From: Flavobacterium sp. | GTDB taxonomy: Bacteria; Bacteroidota; Bacteroidia; Flavobacteriales; Flavobacteriaceae | DNA: 64,000 nucleotides | Assembly (NCBI GenBank): GCA_029946065.1 | Contig: JAQSDU010000018.1 | Span: 56,822-120,821 of the forward strand | Direction: 5' to 3' | Shown: positions 38,834-47,891 of the stretch, one piece after another | How the letters are laid out: every line of letters begins with the position of its first letter | Numbering within the stretch: the stretch's first letter is position 1 | The notes under the pieces: generated by a model | Told to the model about the DNA's origin: nothing | The model's input: only the letters and a program-made list of their open reading frames with translations | The model's database searches: none | Translations under genes and position numbers: made by a program

Positions 38834-39264
38834 GCTATAAACAGGTTTAAGATGGAGAATTATTTGGGTGCAAATGTAGGGAGAAAGTTGCAAAGTTGCA
38901 AAGTTGCAAAGTTGCAAAGTTACTGAGTGCCTGAGTTGCTGAGTGCCTGAGTTTTGCAGGATTGGAACGCAGACGCTACGGATGAAATGGATTTTCGCAG
39001 ATTGCTGAGTTTTCTTAAACGTTTTGATTTCCAATTCTTTGGCTACCATGTAACCACAAGTATAAAAATTAGCACACAGATAAAACAGGTTGAACTGATT
39101 TAAAAGAAACAGCCACGAATTTTATATAAACATTTGTTGGTACACGGTAGCCTCCTTTGGAGGGATGCCCGAAGGGTGGAGTGGCTAGCATTGGAACACA
39201 GGTTAAGTATGGTTACAGATGGTCACGGATTTCTCTGTTTGAGAAAATGTTTATTATTTGCAGA
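38834..39264. repeat. Intergenic tandem and dispersed short repeats upstream of trhO
   Basis: This stretch has no convincing gene. From 38887 to 38922 the octamer GTTGCAAA is repeated four times, then CTGAGTGCCTGAG-type units follow to ~38955. From 38960 to 39130 there are ACAGATAAAACAGGTT and GCAGATTGCTGAG-like words. At 39148-39187 a hairpin can form (TAGCC/GGCTA, TCC/GGA, with GGG/CCC inside). The trhO promoter must lie here but I cannot locate a clear one. Confidence 0.7.
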
Positions 39265-39347
39265 ATGTCCTAGCCCCGATAGCAGCAAATATCCTTTTTT
39301 GCCGGAGTTCGGCGAAAAAGATATTGCGGAAAGCGGGAAACAGCTCC
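39265..39347 (+). ncRNA. Flavo-1-like structured RNA element, copy 3
   Basis: The conserved ends are CCTAGCCCCGATAGC and AGCGGGAAACAGCTCC. The central hairpin is the same as in copy 2 (GCAA/TTGC, ATATC/GATAT, TTTTT/AAAAA, GCCG/CGGC), with loop GAGTT. Five bases later a strong terminator begins, so a short stand-alone transcript of about 130 bases is possible. Confidence 0.68.
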
Positions 39348-39351
39348 TAAC

Positions 39352-39390
39352 AAAAAAGCCGCTGATTCAATTGAACCAGCGGCTTTTTTT
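39352..39390. terminator. Strong bidirectional terminator after Flavo-1-like copy 3
   Basis: A 13-bp stem, AAAAAAGCCGCTG / CAGCGGCTTTTTT, encloses a partly palindromic TTCAATTGAA centre. Runs of A and T on either side let it work on both strands. It ends the minus-strand bacilliredoxin transcript and would also stop a plus-strand Flavo-1 transcript. Confidence 0.85.
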
Positions 39391-39425
39391 AATTTTGGAC
39401 CAAAACCCAGCACCCAACAACTAAA

Positions 39426-39836
39426 TTAACAGAATTCGTCGAAAGCGTCTTTTAAATTATCGGCAATGAGTTCTGCCGGACGACCTTCGATGTGATGGCG
39501 TTCGAGCATGTGCACCAATTCTCCATCTTTAAAAAGTGCGATACTTGGCGACGACGGTGGGAATGGGAACATAAAACCTCTGGCTGAGTCCACTGCATCC
39601 CTATCAACACCGGCGAAAACCGTTACCAAATGGTCTGGCTTTTTCTCGTTCTGTAAACTCATTTTAGCGCCCGGACGTGCATTTCTGGCGGCGCATCCGC
39701 AAACGGAATTTACGACTACCAATGTTGTGCCCGATTTTGCAATAGCATTTTCAACTGCTCCTGCACTATATAATTCTTCAAAACCTGCCTCGGATAACTC
39801 GGCACGCATCGGTTTTACCATTTCTTCTGGATACAT
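39426..39836 (-). CDS. Bacilliredoxin (BrxA/BrxB family)
   Basis: This 136-residue thioredoxin-fold protein matches the BrxA/BrxB (YphP/YqiW, DUF1094) family. The start is MYPEEMVKPMRAELSEAG and the active site is NSVCGCAARNARPG with a CGC motif. Members remove bacillithiol from oxidised proteins, so the organism probably uses bacillithiol or a related thiol. Cytoplasmic and monocistronic, with the strong terminator just downstream. Confidence 0.92.
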   Translation of the reverse strand: MYPEEMVKPMRAELSEAGFEELYSAGAVENAIAKSGTTLVVVNSVCGCAARNARPGAKMSLQNEKKPDHLVTVFAGVDRDAVDSARGFMFPFPPSSPSIALFKDGELVHMLERHHIEGRPAELIADNLKDAFDEFC

Positions 39837-39914
39837 ACTTTTTTATTTAAAGTTTAACGTTGCAAAGTTAGTGAGAAATTGAATTGTAGCCGTCGCAGAA
39901 ATGATAAAGATTTG

Positions 39915-40688
39915 TTATCCTTTAATAGCATTAACAAATTCTTCTACGGATGCTTTGCTTGTTCCGTTTTCTTTCAAATGCTTTATAAATGCGCTTCCGA
40001 TTATTGCACCAGAACCAAATTTGCAAACGGTTTCGAATGTTTTTTTATCATGAACGCCAAAACCAATCAGATGTGGATTTTTTAAATTCATATTTTGAAT
40101 GCGTTGGTAATAGTCTGTTCGAAAAGTGCTGCCGCTGGTGCTTCCGGTAATACTATTGGATGCCACTAAATAAATAAATCCCGATGAATAACTGTCCAAT
40201 TGCCTGATGCGTTCTTCCGAAGTTTCTGGAGTTACCAGCAGCACATTTGAAACTTGATTTTTCTCACACAGTGCTTTAAAATTCGAAATGTAATAGTGCA
40301 AAGGCATATCTGGAATGATGATGCCATCCACACCAACTTCTGCGCATTTTTCGATGAATGCCGCCTCGCCAAATTGCAAGACCACATTCAAATAACCCAT
40401 TAAAACAATTGGTTTTTGAGTGATGCTTCTTAGCGATTGTAGTTGTTCGAATAAAAGATTTAAAGTCATTCCGTTTTCAATAGCTTGACCACTACTTTGT
40501 TGAATAACGGGTCCGTCGGCCAAAGGATCAGAATACGGAAATCCGATTTCTATCATATCAACATCGCCTGCTTCTAAATTCTTTAAAATCGACAACGTGT
40601 CGTTTAAATTTGGAAATCCTGCCGTAAAATATAACGACAAAATGTGCTCTTTTTTGGTTTCAAATAAAGAATGAATCCTGTTTTTCAT
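39915..40688 (-). CDS. trpA: Tryptophan synthase alpha subunit
   Basis: This 257-residue TIM barrel cleaves indole-3-glycerol phosphate and passes indole to TrpB. Catalytic Glu ([17 protein letters not shown]) and Asp in the same motif are visible, as are [10 protein letters not shown] and the phosphate loop [10 protein letters not shown]. It is the last gene of the trpEGDCFBA operon. Its ATG overlaps the trpB stop by 4 bases. Confidence 0.97.
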   Translation of the reverse strand: MKNRIHSLFETKKEHILSLYFTAGFPNLNDTLSILKNLEAGDVDMIEIGFPYSDPLADGPVIQQSSGQAIENGMTLNLLFEQLQSLRSITQKPIVLMGYLNVVLQFGEAAFIEKCAEVGVDGIIIPDMPLHYYISNFKALCEKNQVSNVLLVTPETSEERIRQLDSYSSGFIYLVASNSITGSTSGSTFRTDYYQRIQNMNLKNPHLIGFGVHDKKTFETVCKFGSGAIIGSAFIKHLKENGTSKASVEEFVNAIKG

Positions 40689-41869
40689 GATTTATAATTT
40701 TGTAAAGTTGCCAAATCTTTGTCGCCTCTTCCAGATAAATTTACGACTACAACATCGGTTGTTTTGAATTTCATTTTATGCAAATATGCCAAAGCATGTG
40801 CCGATTCAATAGCTGGAATAATGCCTTCTTTCCGAGACAAATCATAAGCCGCTTGCATCGCTTCATCGTCGGTAATACTCACAACCTTTACTTTTTTGGT
40901 ATCGTGTAAATAGGCATGGATAGGGCCAATTCCGGGATAATCCAATCCCGCCGAAATCGAATGTGGTTCGACAATCTGACCGTCATCAGTTTGAATTAAA
41001 TAGGTTTTACTGCCGTGGATGATGCCTTTTTTTCCTAAAGCGATTGTTGCAGCCGTTTTTCCAGAATGAACACCTAAACCGCCAGCTTCAACGGCAATTA
41101 ATTGGGTTTTTCCGTTGTCTATAAAATTATAAAAAGCGCCAATCGCATTGCTACCGCCGCCAAGGCAAGCCACCACATAATCTGGATTTTCTTCGCCTGT
41201 TTTTTCCTTTAATTGGATTTTAATTTCTTCACTGATAACCGATTGAAATTGCGCCACCAAATCGGGATAAGGATGCGGACCAACCACCGAACCAATAATA
41301 TAATGTGTTCCAACAGGATCGTTTATCCAAGCACGAATGGCTTCGTTTGTAGCGTCTTTTAAAGTTTTGCTGCCGCTAGTTGCCGGTTGGATTTTGGCGC
41401 CCAAAAGCTGCATGCGTGCTACATTTGGTTTTTGGCGTTCAATGTCAATTTCGCCCATGTAAATGGTGCAATCCAAACCCAACAACGCGCAAGCAGTAGC
41501 TGTTGCAACACCATGTTGTCCTGCGCCGGTTTCGGCAATAATTCGTTTCTTGTTGAGGCGTTTGGCTAATAAAACCTGGCCAATAGCATTGTTGATCTTG
41601 TGCGCACCGGTGTGATTCAAATCTTCTCTTTTCAGATAAATTTGCGCTTGGAATTGTTCGGATAAATTCTTCGAAAAATACAATGGCGTTGGTCGCCCTA
41701 CATAATCTTTTAATAAACTTTTAAATTCGCTCTGAAAGTCTTTGGCTGCTATGATTTGCAGGTAATTTTGTTGCAATTCCAATACGTTTGGGTACAACAT
41801 TTCGGGCACAAATGCACCACCGAATTCGCCATAAAATCCGTTTTCATCGGGCTGTAAAGTCGTTTTCAT
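40685..41869 (-). CDS. trpB: Tryptophan synthase beta subunit
   Basis: This 394-residue PLP enzyme joins indole with serine. The PLP lysine is in [12 protein letters not shown], the substrate Glu in [12 protein letters not shown], and the phosphate-binding loop in [12 protein letters not shown]. It is the B1-type (with TrpA) protein. It overlaps trpF by 4 bases upstream and trpA by 4 bases downstream. Confidence 0.97.
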   Translation of the reverse strand: MKTTLQPDENGFYGEFGGAFVPEMLYPNVLELQQNYLQIIAAKDFQSEFKSLLKDYVGRPTPLYFSKNLSEQFQAQIYLKREDLNHTGAHKINNAIGQVLLAKRLNKKRIIAETGAGQHGVATATACALLGLDCTIYMGEIDIERQKPNVARMQLLGAKIQPATSGSKTLKDATNEAIRAWINDPVGTHYIIGSVVGPHPYPDLVAQFQSVISEEIKIQLKEKTGEENPDYVVACLGGGSNAIGAFYNFIDNGKTQLIAVEAGGLGVHSGKTAATIALGKKGIIHGSKTYLIQTDDGQIVEPHSISAGLDYPGIGPIHAYLHDTKKVKVVSITDDEAMQAAYDLSRKEGIIPAIESAHALAYLHKMKFKTTDVVVVNLSGRGDKDLATLQNYKS

Positions 41870-42492
41870 CGTCTTCTCATTTTTTCTATTAATTCGCTCA
41901 CTTTTTTCGTAACTTTTTTATTATTTGAATCTTCAAGTTGGCTATTAAAATCCAATCCTATTAACATCGGATAACTATTGAATTTAATCTTACCGATGTT
42001 ATTGATACTTAATCCGCCACTTAAAAAAAATGGCTTTGATAAAGTGTAATTTTCTAATAACTCCCAATCAAATGTTTTTCCACTTCCGCCATATTGAGCG
42101 GTTTTAGTATCAAATAAAAAGTAATTGCAAACCGATTCAAAAGCGGCGACTTCATTAAAATTGAAATCATTATCTACCGAAAATACTTTGATAATTGGTA
42201 TGCTGTTTTGTTTGATTGTTGCACACGTTTCAACCGATTCGTTTCCGTGCAATTGAACAAAATCAAAAGAAAATTGCTTTTGCATTGCTATAATTTGTTC
42301 ACTAGTTTCATTCACAAAAACGCCAACTTTTTTTATGCTTTTCGGCAATTTTTCTAATGATTTAGGCGAAAAATCAGCACCAACATAACGCTTCGATTTT
42401 GGATAGAAAATAAAACCCATATAATCTGGTTGCAACGCACCTACTTCAAGTATGTTTCTTGGAAACTTCATTCCGCAAATCTTAATTTTCAT
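41866..42492 (-). CDS. trpF: Phosphoribosylanthranilate isomerase
   Basis: This 208-residue TIM barrel has the catalytic Cys near the start ([12 protein letters not shown]) and Asp in [18 protein letters not shown]. It turns phosphoribosylanthranilate into the carboxyphenylamino deoxyribulose phosphate. It is separate from trpC, unlike in E. coli. The trpC-trpF gap of 91 bases is the only large gap in the operon and can form a hairpin. Confidence 0.95.
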   Translation of the reverse strand: MKIKICGMKFPRNILEVGALQPDYMGFIFYPKSKRYVGADFSPKSLEKLPKSIKKVGVFVNETSEQIIAMQKQFSFDFVQLHGNESVETCATIKQNSIPIIKVFSVDNDFNFNEVAAFESVCNYFLFDTKTAQYGGSGKTFDWELLENYTLSKPFFLSGGLSINNIGKIKFNSYPMLIGLDFNSQLEDSNNKKVTKKVSELIEKMRRR

Positions 42493-42528
42493 ATATGTAA
42501 AATTTATTTTTTATCGATCATATATGTT

Positions 42529-42582
42529 ATCGCCTTTCTATTTATTGGTGTTTGCTTACGCAAACTTGTTGTTAATGGCGAT
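42529..42582. repeat. Inverted repeat in the trpC-trpF gap
   Basis: ATCGCC (42529-42534) pairs with GGCGAT (42577-42582). Inside it GTTTGC (42550-42555) pairs with GCAAAC (42560-42565). A 9-base direct repeat, CATATATGT, occurs at the trpF start and again about 29 bases away. No T-run follows, so a terminator is unlikely. Confidence 0.5.
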
Positions 42583-42583
42583 T

Positions 42584-43369
42584 TCATAGTAATTGTCGAA
42601 TTAAATTGCTGCATTTTTCAGCAGGATTTTCGGCTTTCATAAAATATTCTCCCATTAAAAATCCGTGAAATCCGTTGGCTTTCAAAAGCTGAATTGTTGC
42701 TAAAGATTGAATGCCGCTTTCCGCAATTTTAATACTTGATTTAGGTAACAATTGTGCCAATTTAATACTGTTTTCAACCGAAACTTCAAACGAATTTAGA
42801 TTGCGATTGTTAATTCCAATTATGTCAAAAGGTAAATCAATGTTTTCTAGAATTTCTGCTTCATTTTGGGTTTCCAGAAAGACTTCCATGCCTAATTCAT
42901 GCGCCAAATTGGTATAGGATTGCATTTGTTTTTTGGTCAAAATTTTAGCAATCAACAAAATTACATCGGCGCCCATCGCTTTCGATTGAATGATTTGGTA
43001 TTCATCGACTATAAAATCCTTTCGCAACATTGGAATCGTATTGTTTTTTCGCGCCAATTCAAAGTCGTTATTTCTTGCTCCAAAAAAATCTGTGTCCGTC
43101 AAAACCGATAATCCAGCAACTGCTGCGTTAGCATAACCTTGCGTAACTTCAACTACATTGGCATTCAAATTTATGTTTCCTTTAGCCGGTGATTTTCGTT
43201 TGAATTCGGCAATAATTCCGCCAGTAACCGAACTTTCAATGGTTTTTCTCAAAGAATGTGTCGCCGAATTAAACAATGGTTGTTCTTCTAGAAAAGAAAT
43301 AGAAAACTGCGCTTTCAAATTGGCTACTTCTTGCACTTTTTGCGCTTTTATAGTATCTAAAATGTTCAT
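42584..43369 (-). CDS. trpC: Indole-3-glycerol phosphate synthase
   Basis: This 261-residue TIM barrel has GGIIAEFKRKSPAKG with the catalytic Lys, LRKDFIVDEYQI and IIGINNRNLNSFEV. It makes indole-3-glycerol phosphate for TrpA. The ATG overlaps trpD by 4 bases. Confidence 0.97.
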   Translation of the reverse strand: MNILDTIKAQKVQEVANLKAQFSISFLEEQPLFNSATHSLRKTIESSVTGGIIAEFKRKSPAKGNINLNANVVEVTQGYANAAVAGLSVLTDTDFFGARNNDFELARKNNTIPMLRKDFIVDEYQIIQSKAMGADVILLIAKILTKKQMQSYTNLAHELGMEVFLETQNEAEILENIDLPFDIIGINNRNLNSFEVSVENSIKLAQLLPKSSIKIAESGIQSLATIQLLKANGFHGFLMGEYFMKAENPAEKCSNLIRQLL

Positions 43370-44358
43370 TGAATTGCTTTTAATCGGTTAAACGAATGCT
43401 GAGCTTTCAATCCGAAAAGTGATTCTTTTGCTTTATCAAATGCTTCCTGAAAATTCAGATTTGGACAATAGGTTTGAATCGCCAAAGCGGCATTTACCAA
43501 AACCACGTTGTTTTGAGATTCGGAGCCTTTTCCGTTTATAATTGTGGTAAAAATTGCTGCAGCTTCTTCCAAAGTCGCACCGCCATACAATTCGGAAAAA
43601 ATTATTTTTTTCAGACCAAAATCTTTGGCTTGTATAAAACGTTCGCCATTATTAGTAATTAATTTAGTTGTGTCGGTGAGCGTTACTTCATCAAAACCAT
43701 CCAAACCATAAATTACGGTGTATTGGCTGTTTTCTTCTTGCAACAAATACTGGTACATTCGCGCCAATTCTAAACTAAAAACGCCAGTCATTTGGATTTT
43801 TGGAAACGCAGGATTCACTAATGGCCCCAACATATTAAAGAATGTTTTAATACCTAATTCCTTCCGAATTGGACCAACGGCTTTCATGGCTGGATGAAAC
43901 AATGGTGCGTGTAAAAAACAAATGTTGGTTTCGGCAATTTGTTGTTTCAGAATGGCTTCGTTCGTTTGAAAAACAACACCCAAAGTTTCTAAAACATTAG
44001 ACGACCCCGAAATAGACGAAACGCCATAATTACCATGTTTTGCTACTGGAATTCCTGCACCAGCAACGACAAAAGAAGTCAATGTTGAAATGTTAAACGT
44101 GTTTTTTCCATCGCCGCCAGTGCCGCAAACATCCATCGGATTGTAGGCCGACAAATCTATTTTGTGACACAAATGTAACAACGCTTCCCTAAACCCCCGA
44201 AGTTCCTCGAGTGTAATGTTTCGCATGATAAAAACCGTCAAGAAAGAAGCAATTTGGGTTGGATTGTATTTCGCTAAAGCGATGTCCGTTAGCACCTGTT
44301 TGGCCTCGTCTTTCGTTAAGGTTTTGTGTTTGAATAATGATTCTAATATTGTTTTCAT
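43366..44358 (-). CDS. trpD: Anthranilate phosphoribosyltransferase
   Basis: This 330-residue enzyme has the PRPP-binding loop VCGTGGDGKNTFNIST and the HGNYGVSSISGSSNVLE motif. It transfers phosphoribose to anthranilate. It is not fused to TrpG. It lies 4 bases after trpG. Confidence 0.97.
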   Translation of the reverse strand: MKTILESLFKHKTLTKDEAKQVLTDIALAKYNPTQIASFLTVFIMRNITLEELRGFREALLHLCHKIDLSAYNPMDVCGTGGDGKNTFNISTLTSFVVAGAGIPVAKHGNYGVSSISGSSNVLETLGVVFQTNEAILKQQIAETNICFLHAPLFHPAMKAVGPIRKELGIKTFFNMLGPLVNPAFPKIQMTGVFSLELARMYQYLLQEENSQYTVIYGLDGFDEVTLTDTTKLITNNGERFIQAKDFGLKKIIFSELYGGATLEEAAAIFTTIINGKGSESQNNVVLVNAALAIQTYCPNLNFQEAFDKAKESLFGLKAQHSFNRLKAIQ

Positions 44359-44362
44359 CTGA

Positions 44363-44926
44363 CTATTTTTTTATCCAATTAGTAAGTATTTCTTTTCCGT
44401 TTTCGGTGAGGATGGATTCGGGATGGAATTGCAATCCGCGTACATCATATTTCTTATGTTTTAGTGCCATAATATTTCCAAATGCGTCTTTGGCAAGAAT
44501 TTCCAAATCATCTGAAATCACTTCAGCAACGACCCAGGAATGATAATGCCCAATGTTGAAATGCTTGGGCAGATTTTCGAATAAGTAATCTTCTTTTATA
44601 ATTTCAATTGTTGATGCAACGCCGTGAAGTGGTGCTTTCAAATTGACTAAATCGGTGCCAAAATGTTCGGCAATGGCTTGATGACCAAGACAAATTCCGA
44701 GTATGCTTTTTGTCGCGCCAAATTCAGATAACAATTGTGGCATCATTCCGGCATTTTTTGGAATTCCTGGTCCGGGCGAAAGCACTATTTTATCGTATCG
44801 ATTTATTGTTGAGAAATCGAGTTGGTCGTTTTTGATGACATCAATTTCAGCGACACCAATTTCATACAATAAATGCACGATGTTGTACACAAACGAATCG
44901 TAATTATCTATAACTAATATCTTCAT
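44363..44926 (-). CDS. trpG: Anthranilate synthase glutamine amidotransferase subunit
   Basis: This 187-residue class I amidotransferase has the nucleophile Cys in LGICLGHQAIAEHFG and the His/Glu pair in GLQFHPESILTE. It supplies ammonia to TrpE. It could also serve PabB if no separate pabA exists, which cannot be judged here. The gap to trpE is 3 bases. Confidence 0.96.
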   Translation of the reverse strand: MKILVIDNYDSFVYNIVHLLYEIGVAEIDVIKNDQLDFSTINRYDKIVLSPGPGIPKNAGMMPQLLSEFGATKSILGICLGHQAIAEHFGTDLVNLKAPLHGVASTIEIIKEDYLFENLPKHFNIGHYHSWVVAEVISDDLEILAKDAFGNIMALKHKKYDVRGLQFHPESILTENGKEILTNWIKK

Positions 44927-44929
44927 GAC

Positions 44930-46321
44930 TTATATATTTTGAGCTAATTGAATCGCTTTTCGAAGTGCCGACAATTTGGTTTCTACTTCGTTCAATTCGC
45001 TGTTAACGTTTGATTTTGTTACAATTCCGCAACCTGCTTGATACGTCAATTGATTGTTGCTACTGACAAACGAACGGATAAAAATGGCATGATTGAATCC
45101 GCCATTAAGACCAATAATGCCAATCGTTCCGCCATAAAACCCGCGGGATTGTGGTTCATATTGATCAATTAATTGCATCGCCTTGTGCTTGGGTGCGCCC
45201 GACAAAGTTCCGGCCGGATAGGTGTCGCCCAAAATTTGTATCTGATTGTATTCGGGTTCTAATTCGGCACTAACTTTAGACACCATGTGAATCACGTGCG
45301 AGTAATATTCGATTTTTTTAAAACTTTCGACCACGACTTTTTTACTGGATTTACTCAAGTCATTTCGGGCCAAATCGACCAGCATGACGTGTTCAGCGGT
45401 TTCTTTGGGATCTGCCAAAAGTGCTTCGGCTAAAAGTACATCTTGGGCATCATCGCCAGTGCGTTTGAACGTTCCAGCAATCGGATTGATGATGGCTTTT
45501 TGGTTGTTTATCGTGAGTTGCGCCTCCGGAGAAGAGCCAAATAATTTGAAATTTCCATAATCAAAATAAAACAAATACGGAGACGGATTGATGGACCGCA
45601 ACGCTCTGTAAACATTGAATTCGTCGCCTTTAAATTGTTGTTTGTATTTTCTGGAAAGTACAATTTGAAACACATCGCCCACAAAACAATGCTGTTGTCC
45701 TTTTTTAATGACTTTTAAAAAATCATCGTCTGAAAAATTGGAAGTTTCTTCATTTTGAATCGAAAATTTGAATTGCGTCAGGGAACGATTGTTGATGATT
45801 TCCTGAATTTTTTCCAAATTAGAAGTTTCATTTTCTTGCAAATGTTCCAGTAAAAAAAGTTCGTTATTGAAGTGATTGAACACAATCGTATAACGAAACA
45901 AATGATATTGCATCAAAGGCAAATCAAAATCGGTGTTAGTAAAATTAATGTCTTCAAACAACGGAATCGCATCGTAACTTGTATAGCCAAATAATCCTAA
46001 AGTTTCAAATCCAAGCTTTAAATCGGTTACCGAAAATGATTTTGCGAATTGATTCAGTTGGGATGCAATTTCTATTTCAGCAGTTGGTTTGACTACAATT
46101 TTTTTATCGGGAAAAGTGATTGTGGTTTGATTTACATCGGCAATAAATGATGCAATCGGATCAAAACAGATGTAAGAATAACTGTTTTCTTTGCTTTTAT
46201 AATCGGAACTTTCCAAGAGAAAACTATTAGAAAACTGGTCCCGGATTTTTAAATACAACCCTACCGGCGTATGCATATCACTCAAGGTTTTTAATGCTTT
46301 GGTTTGAAAATAATATAACAT
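44930..46321 (-). CDS. trpE: Anthranilate synthase component I
   Basis: This 463-residue chorismate-binding enzyme makes anthranilate. The C-terminal catalytic motifs include LFYFDYGNFKLFGSSPEAQL, PIAGTFKRTGDDAQD, LVDLARNDLSK and PAGTLSGAPKHKAM. The first ~190 residues carry the feedback-binding domain, and SLLESSD-type residues (FLLESSDYKSK) fit the tryptophan-binding element. First structural gene of the operon, 33 bases after the attenuator hairpin. Confidence 0.97.
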   Translation of the reverse strand: MLYYFQTKALKTLSDMHTPVGLYLKIRDQFSNSFLLESSDYKSKENSYSYICFDPIASFIADVNQTTITFPDKKIVVKPTAEIEIASQLNQFAKSFSVTDLKLGFETLGLFGYTSYDAIPLFEDINFTNTDFDLPLMQYHLFRYTIVFNHFNNELFLLEHLQENETSNLEKIQEIINNRSLTQFKFSIQNEETSNFSDDDFLKVIKKGQQHCFVGDVFQIVLSRKYKQQFKGDEFNVYRALRSINPSPYLFYFDYGNFKLFGSSPEAQLTINNQKAIINPIAGTFKRTGDDAQDVLLAEALLADPKETAEHVMLVDLARNDLSKSSKKVVVESFKKIEYYSHVIHMVSKVSAELEPEYNQIQILGDTYPAGTLSGAPKHKAMQLIDQYEPQSRGFYGGTIGIIGLNGGFNHAIFIRSFVSSNNQLTYQAGCGIVTKSNVNSELNEVETKLSALRKAIQLAQNI

Positions 46322-46354
46322 GATAATAGATTTTAGAAAATTTTGACCATAAAA

Positions 46355-46378
46355 AAACCCGCTTGGAAAAGCGGGTTT
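46355..46378 (-). terminator. trp attenuator hairpin
   Basis: On the minus strand AAACCCGCTT pairs with AAGCGGGTTT around a TTCC loop and is followed by seven T. It lies between trpL and trpE. Its 5' side (with 46381-46374) can instead pair with GGTTGGTAAC (46417-46408) at the end of trpL, forming an antiterminator. Confidence 0.88.
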
Positions 46379-46408
46379 AACGATATTGTAGAAAATTACA
46401 AATAGCAG

Positions 46409-46477
46409 TTACCAACCAATTCCAAAAACGGAGTTAGTTCTGTGCCACCAATTTGTATTTTGTGTTTTGTTCATCAT
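46409..46477 (-). CDS. trpL: trp leader peptide
   Basis: This is a short ORF of 22 codons plus stop (ATG at 46477 or 46474). The peptide is MMNKTQNTNWWH followed by RTNSVFGIGW. Three of 22 residues are Trp: a WW pair at codons 10-11 and the last codon. It is followed by the attenuator hairpin and trpE. A ribosome paused at WW would leave the antiterminator free to form. A ribosome that finishes would cover it and allow termination. Confidence 0.88.
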   Translation of the reverse strand: MMNKTQNTNWWHRTNSVFGIGW

Positions 46478-46485
46478 AAGTCATA

Positions 46486-46493
46486 CAAACGTA
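46486..46493 (-). promoter_or_regulatory. Candidate -7 box of the trp operon
   Basis: TACGTTTG on the minus strand matches TAnnTTTG and lies 8 bases before the trpL ATG, so the leader mRNA would be almost leaderless. No clear -33 TTTG is seen. Confidence 0.5.
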
Positions 46494-46548
46494 TTGAATT
46501 ATTTTGTTGTAATAGTGTTATTTTTTAAATTTTAACATTCGTTTGGAC

Positions 46549-47142
46549 TTATTTAAGTTTCATTCTGTTTTGCAATTCTTGCTCTATATCGTTTAATTTC
46601 AATTTTTTAGCCTGAAGCAAAATCAGATAATGAAACAACAAATCGGCAGCTTCGCCGATAAACAAATGTTGATTGTCGTCTTTGGCTTCAATTACTAATT
46701 CGACGGCTTCTTCACCTACTTTTTGAGCTATTTTATTAATGCCCTTCTGATAAAGCGACGCAACATACGACGCTGAACTTGGATTTGAAATCCGATTTTC
46801 GATTATGTTTTCCAATTTATTAAGAAAAGAAATTTTAGGGTCATTTACAAAACAAGAAGTCGTTCCATTGTGGCACGTTGGTCCGTTTGAAATGACTTGA
46901 ATCAGCAACGCATCTTGATCGCAGTCTTCTTTTATGGAAACCACTTTCAGAAAATTTCCCGAAGTTTCCCCTTTTGTCCAAAGCCCATTTTTACTTCGAC
47001 TGAAGAAAGTTACCACATTTTCAGCTTGTGTTTTTTGTAACGCTTCTTCGTTCATATAACCCAACATCAATACTTGTTGCGTATCGTTATTTTGAATAAT
47101 TACCGGAATCAATCCGTTATTTTTTGAGAAATCTAAATTCAT
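46549..47142 (-). CDS. hisIE: Bifunctional phosphoribosyl-AMP cyclohydrolase / phosphoribosyl-ATP pyrophosphatase
   Basis: This 197-residue fusion performs steps 2 and 3 of histidine synthesis. The cyclohydrolase half has [18 protein letters not shown] and the metal motif [11 protein letters not shown] with [12 protein letters not shown]. The pyrophosphatase half (from ~residue 105) has [16 protein letters not shown]. It is the last his gene; its ATG overlaps hisF by 4 bases. No terminator is seen before the trp promoter. Confidence 0.96.
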   Translation of the reverse strand: MNLDFSKNNGLIPVIIQNNDTQQVLMLGYMNEEALQKTQAENVVTFFSRSKNGLWTKGETSGNFLKVVSIKEDCDQDALLIQVISNGPTCHNGTTSCFVNDPKISFLNKLENIIENRISNPSSASYVASLYQKGINKIAQKVGEEAVELVIEAKDDNQHLFIGEAADLLFHYLILLQAKKLKLNDIEQELQNRMKLK

Positions 47143-47891
47143 CTGATGGAAATATTTTTGGTTTTTAAAACTTTTTTTAATTCGGAAATCGGCACTTCAT
47201 TAAAATGAAAAATACTCGCTGCTAATCCGGCACTCACTTCGGTTTTAGTAAATAATTCAACAAAATGTTCGGCGTTTCCGGCGCCACCAGAAGCGATAAC
47301 CGGAATGGAAATTGCCTCGCTTATTGCATTTGTAATTTCTAAAGCAAATCCGTTTTTGGACCCATCGTTGTTCATAGACGTTAACAAAATTTCTCCTGCG
47401 CCTAATTCTTCCACTTTTTTCGCCCAATCGATAGCTAAAATCCCCGTGGCTTCTGTTCCAGCTTTTATGAAAACAACCCAATCCATTTCAACTTTTTTGA
47501 TGTCGATGGCAACCACCAAACTCTGGCTTCCAAAAGCGTCTGAAATTTGAGTAATCAATTCCGGATTCAAAACTGCAGCCGAATTTATACTTACTTTATC
47601 TGCGCCAGATTGCAGTAATAATCGCGCATCTTCAACCGATTGAATGCCGCCACCAACTGTGAATGGAATATTGATCTCTTTGGATAACTGTATAACCATT
47701 TCGGACAAAGTTTTTCGTTTTTCTAAAGTCGCACTAATGTCTAAAAATACCAATTCGTCCGCACCATTTTTGGAATAAAACGAAGCTAATGCTACTGGAT
47801 TTCCAGCATCTTTTAGTTCCAAAAACTGAACACCTTTTACTACGCGTCCATCTTTAATATCCAAACACGGAATGATTCTTTTCTTTAACAT
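47139..47891 (-). CDS. hisF: Imidazole glycerol phosphate synthase cyclase subunit
   Basis: This 250-residue TIM barrel starts [20 protein letters not shown] with catalytic Asp11-region residues, and has [13 protein letters not shown] and the second Asp in [13 protein letters not shown]. It works with HisH to make imidazole glycerol phosphate and AICAR. It overlaps hisA by 7 bases. Confidence 0.97.
   Translation of the reverse strand: MLKKRIIPCLDIKDGRVVKGVQFLELKDAGNPVALASFYSKNGADELVFLDISATLEKRKTLSEMVIQLSKEINIPFTVGGGIQSVEDARLLLQSGADKVSINSAAVLNPELITQISDAFGSQSLVVAIDIKKVEMDWVVFIKAGTEATGILAIDWAKKVEELGAGEILLTSMNNDGSKNGFALEITNAISEAISIPVIASGGAGNAEHFVELFTKTEVSAGLAASIFHFNEVPISELKKVLKTKNISIR

Noticed and set aside
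38885..38955. Possible CRISPR array
   Set aside because: Repeats are direct 8-16-base tandem units without spacers and no cas genes are present.
37478..39049. Longer start of the trhO-like gene
   Set aside because: The extra 72 codons are a translation of the GTTGCAAA tandem array and other gap repeats.
39148..39187. Candidate tRNA
   Set aside because: There is no T-loop, anticodon arm or CCA-type acceptor arrangement; it is only a hairpin.
46355..46378. Simple terminator of the his operon
   Set aside because: It lies after trpL and the trp promoter box and overlaps an antiterminator, so attenuator is the better reading, though it can also stop his read-through.
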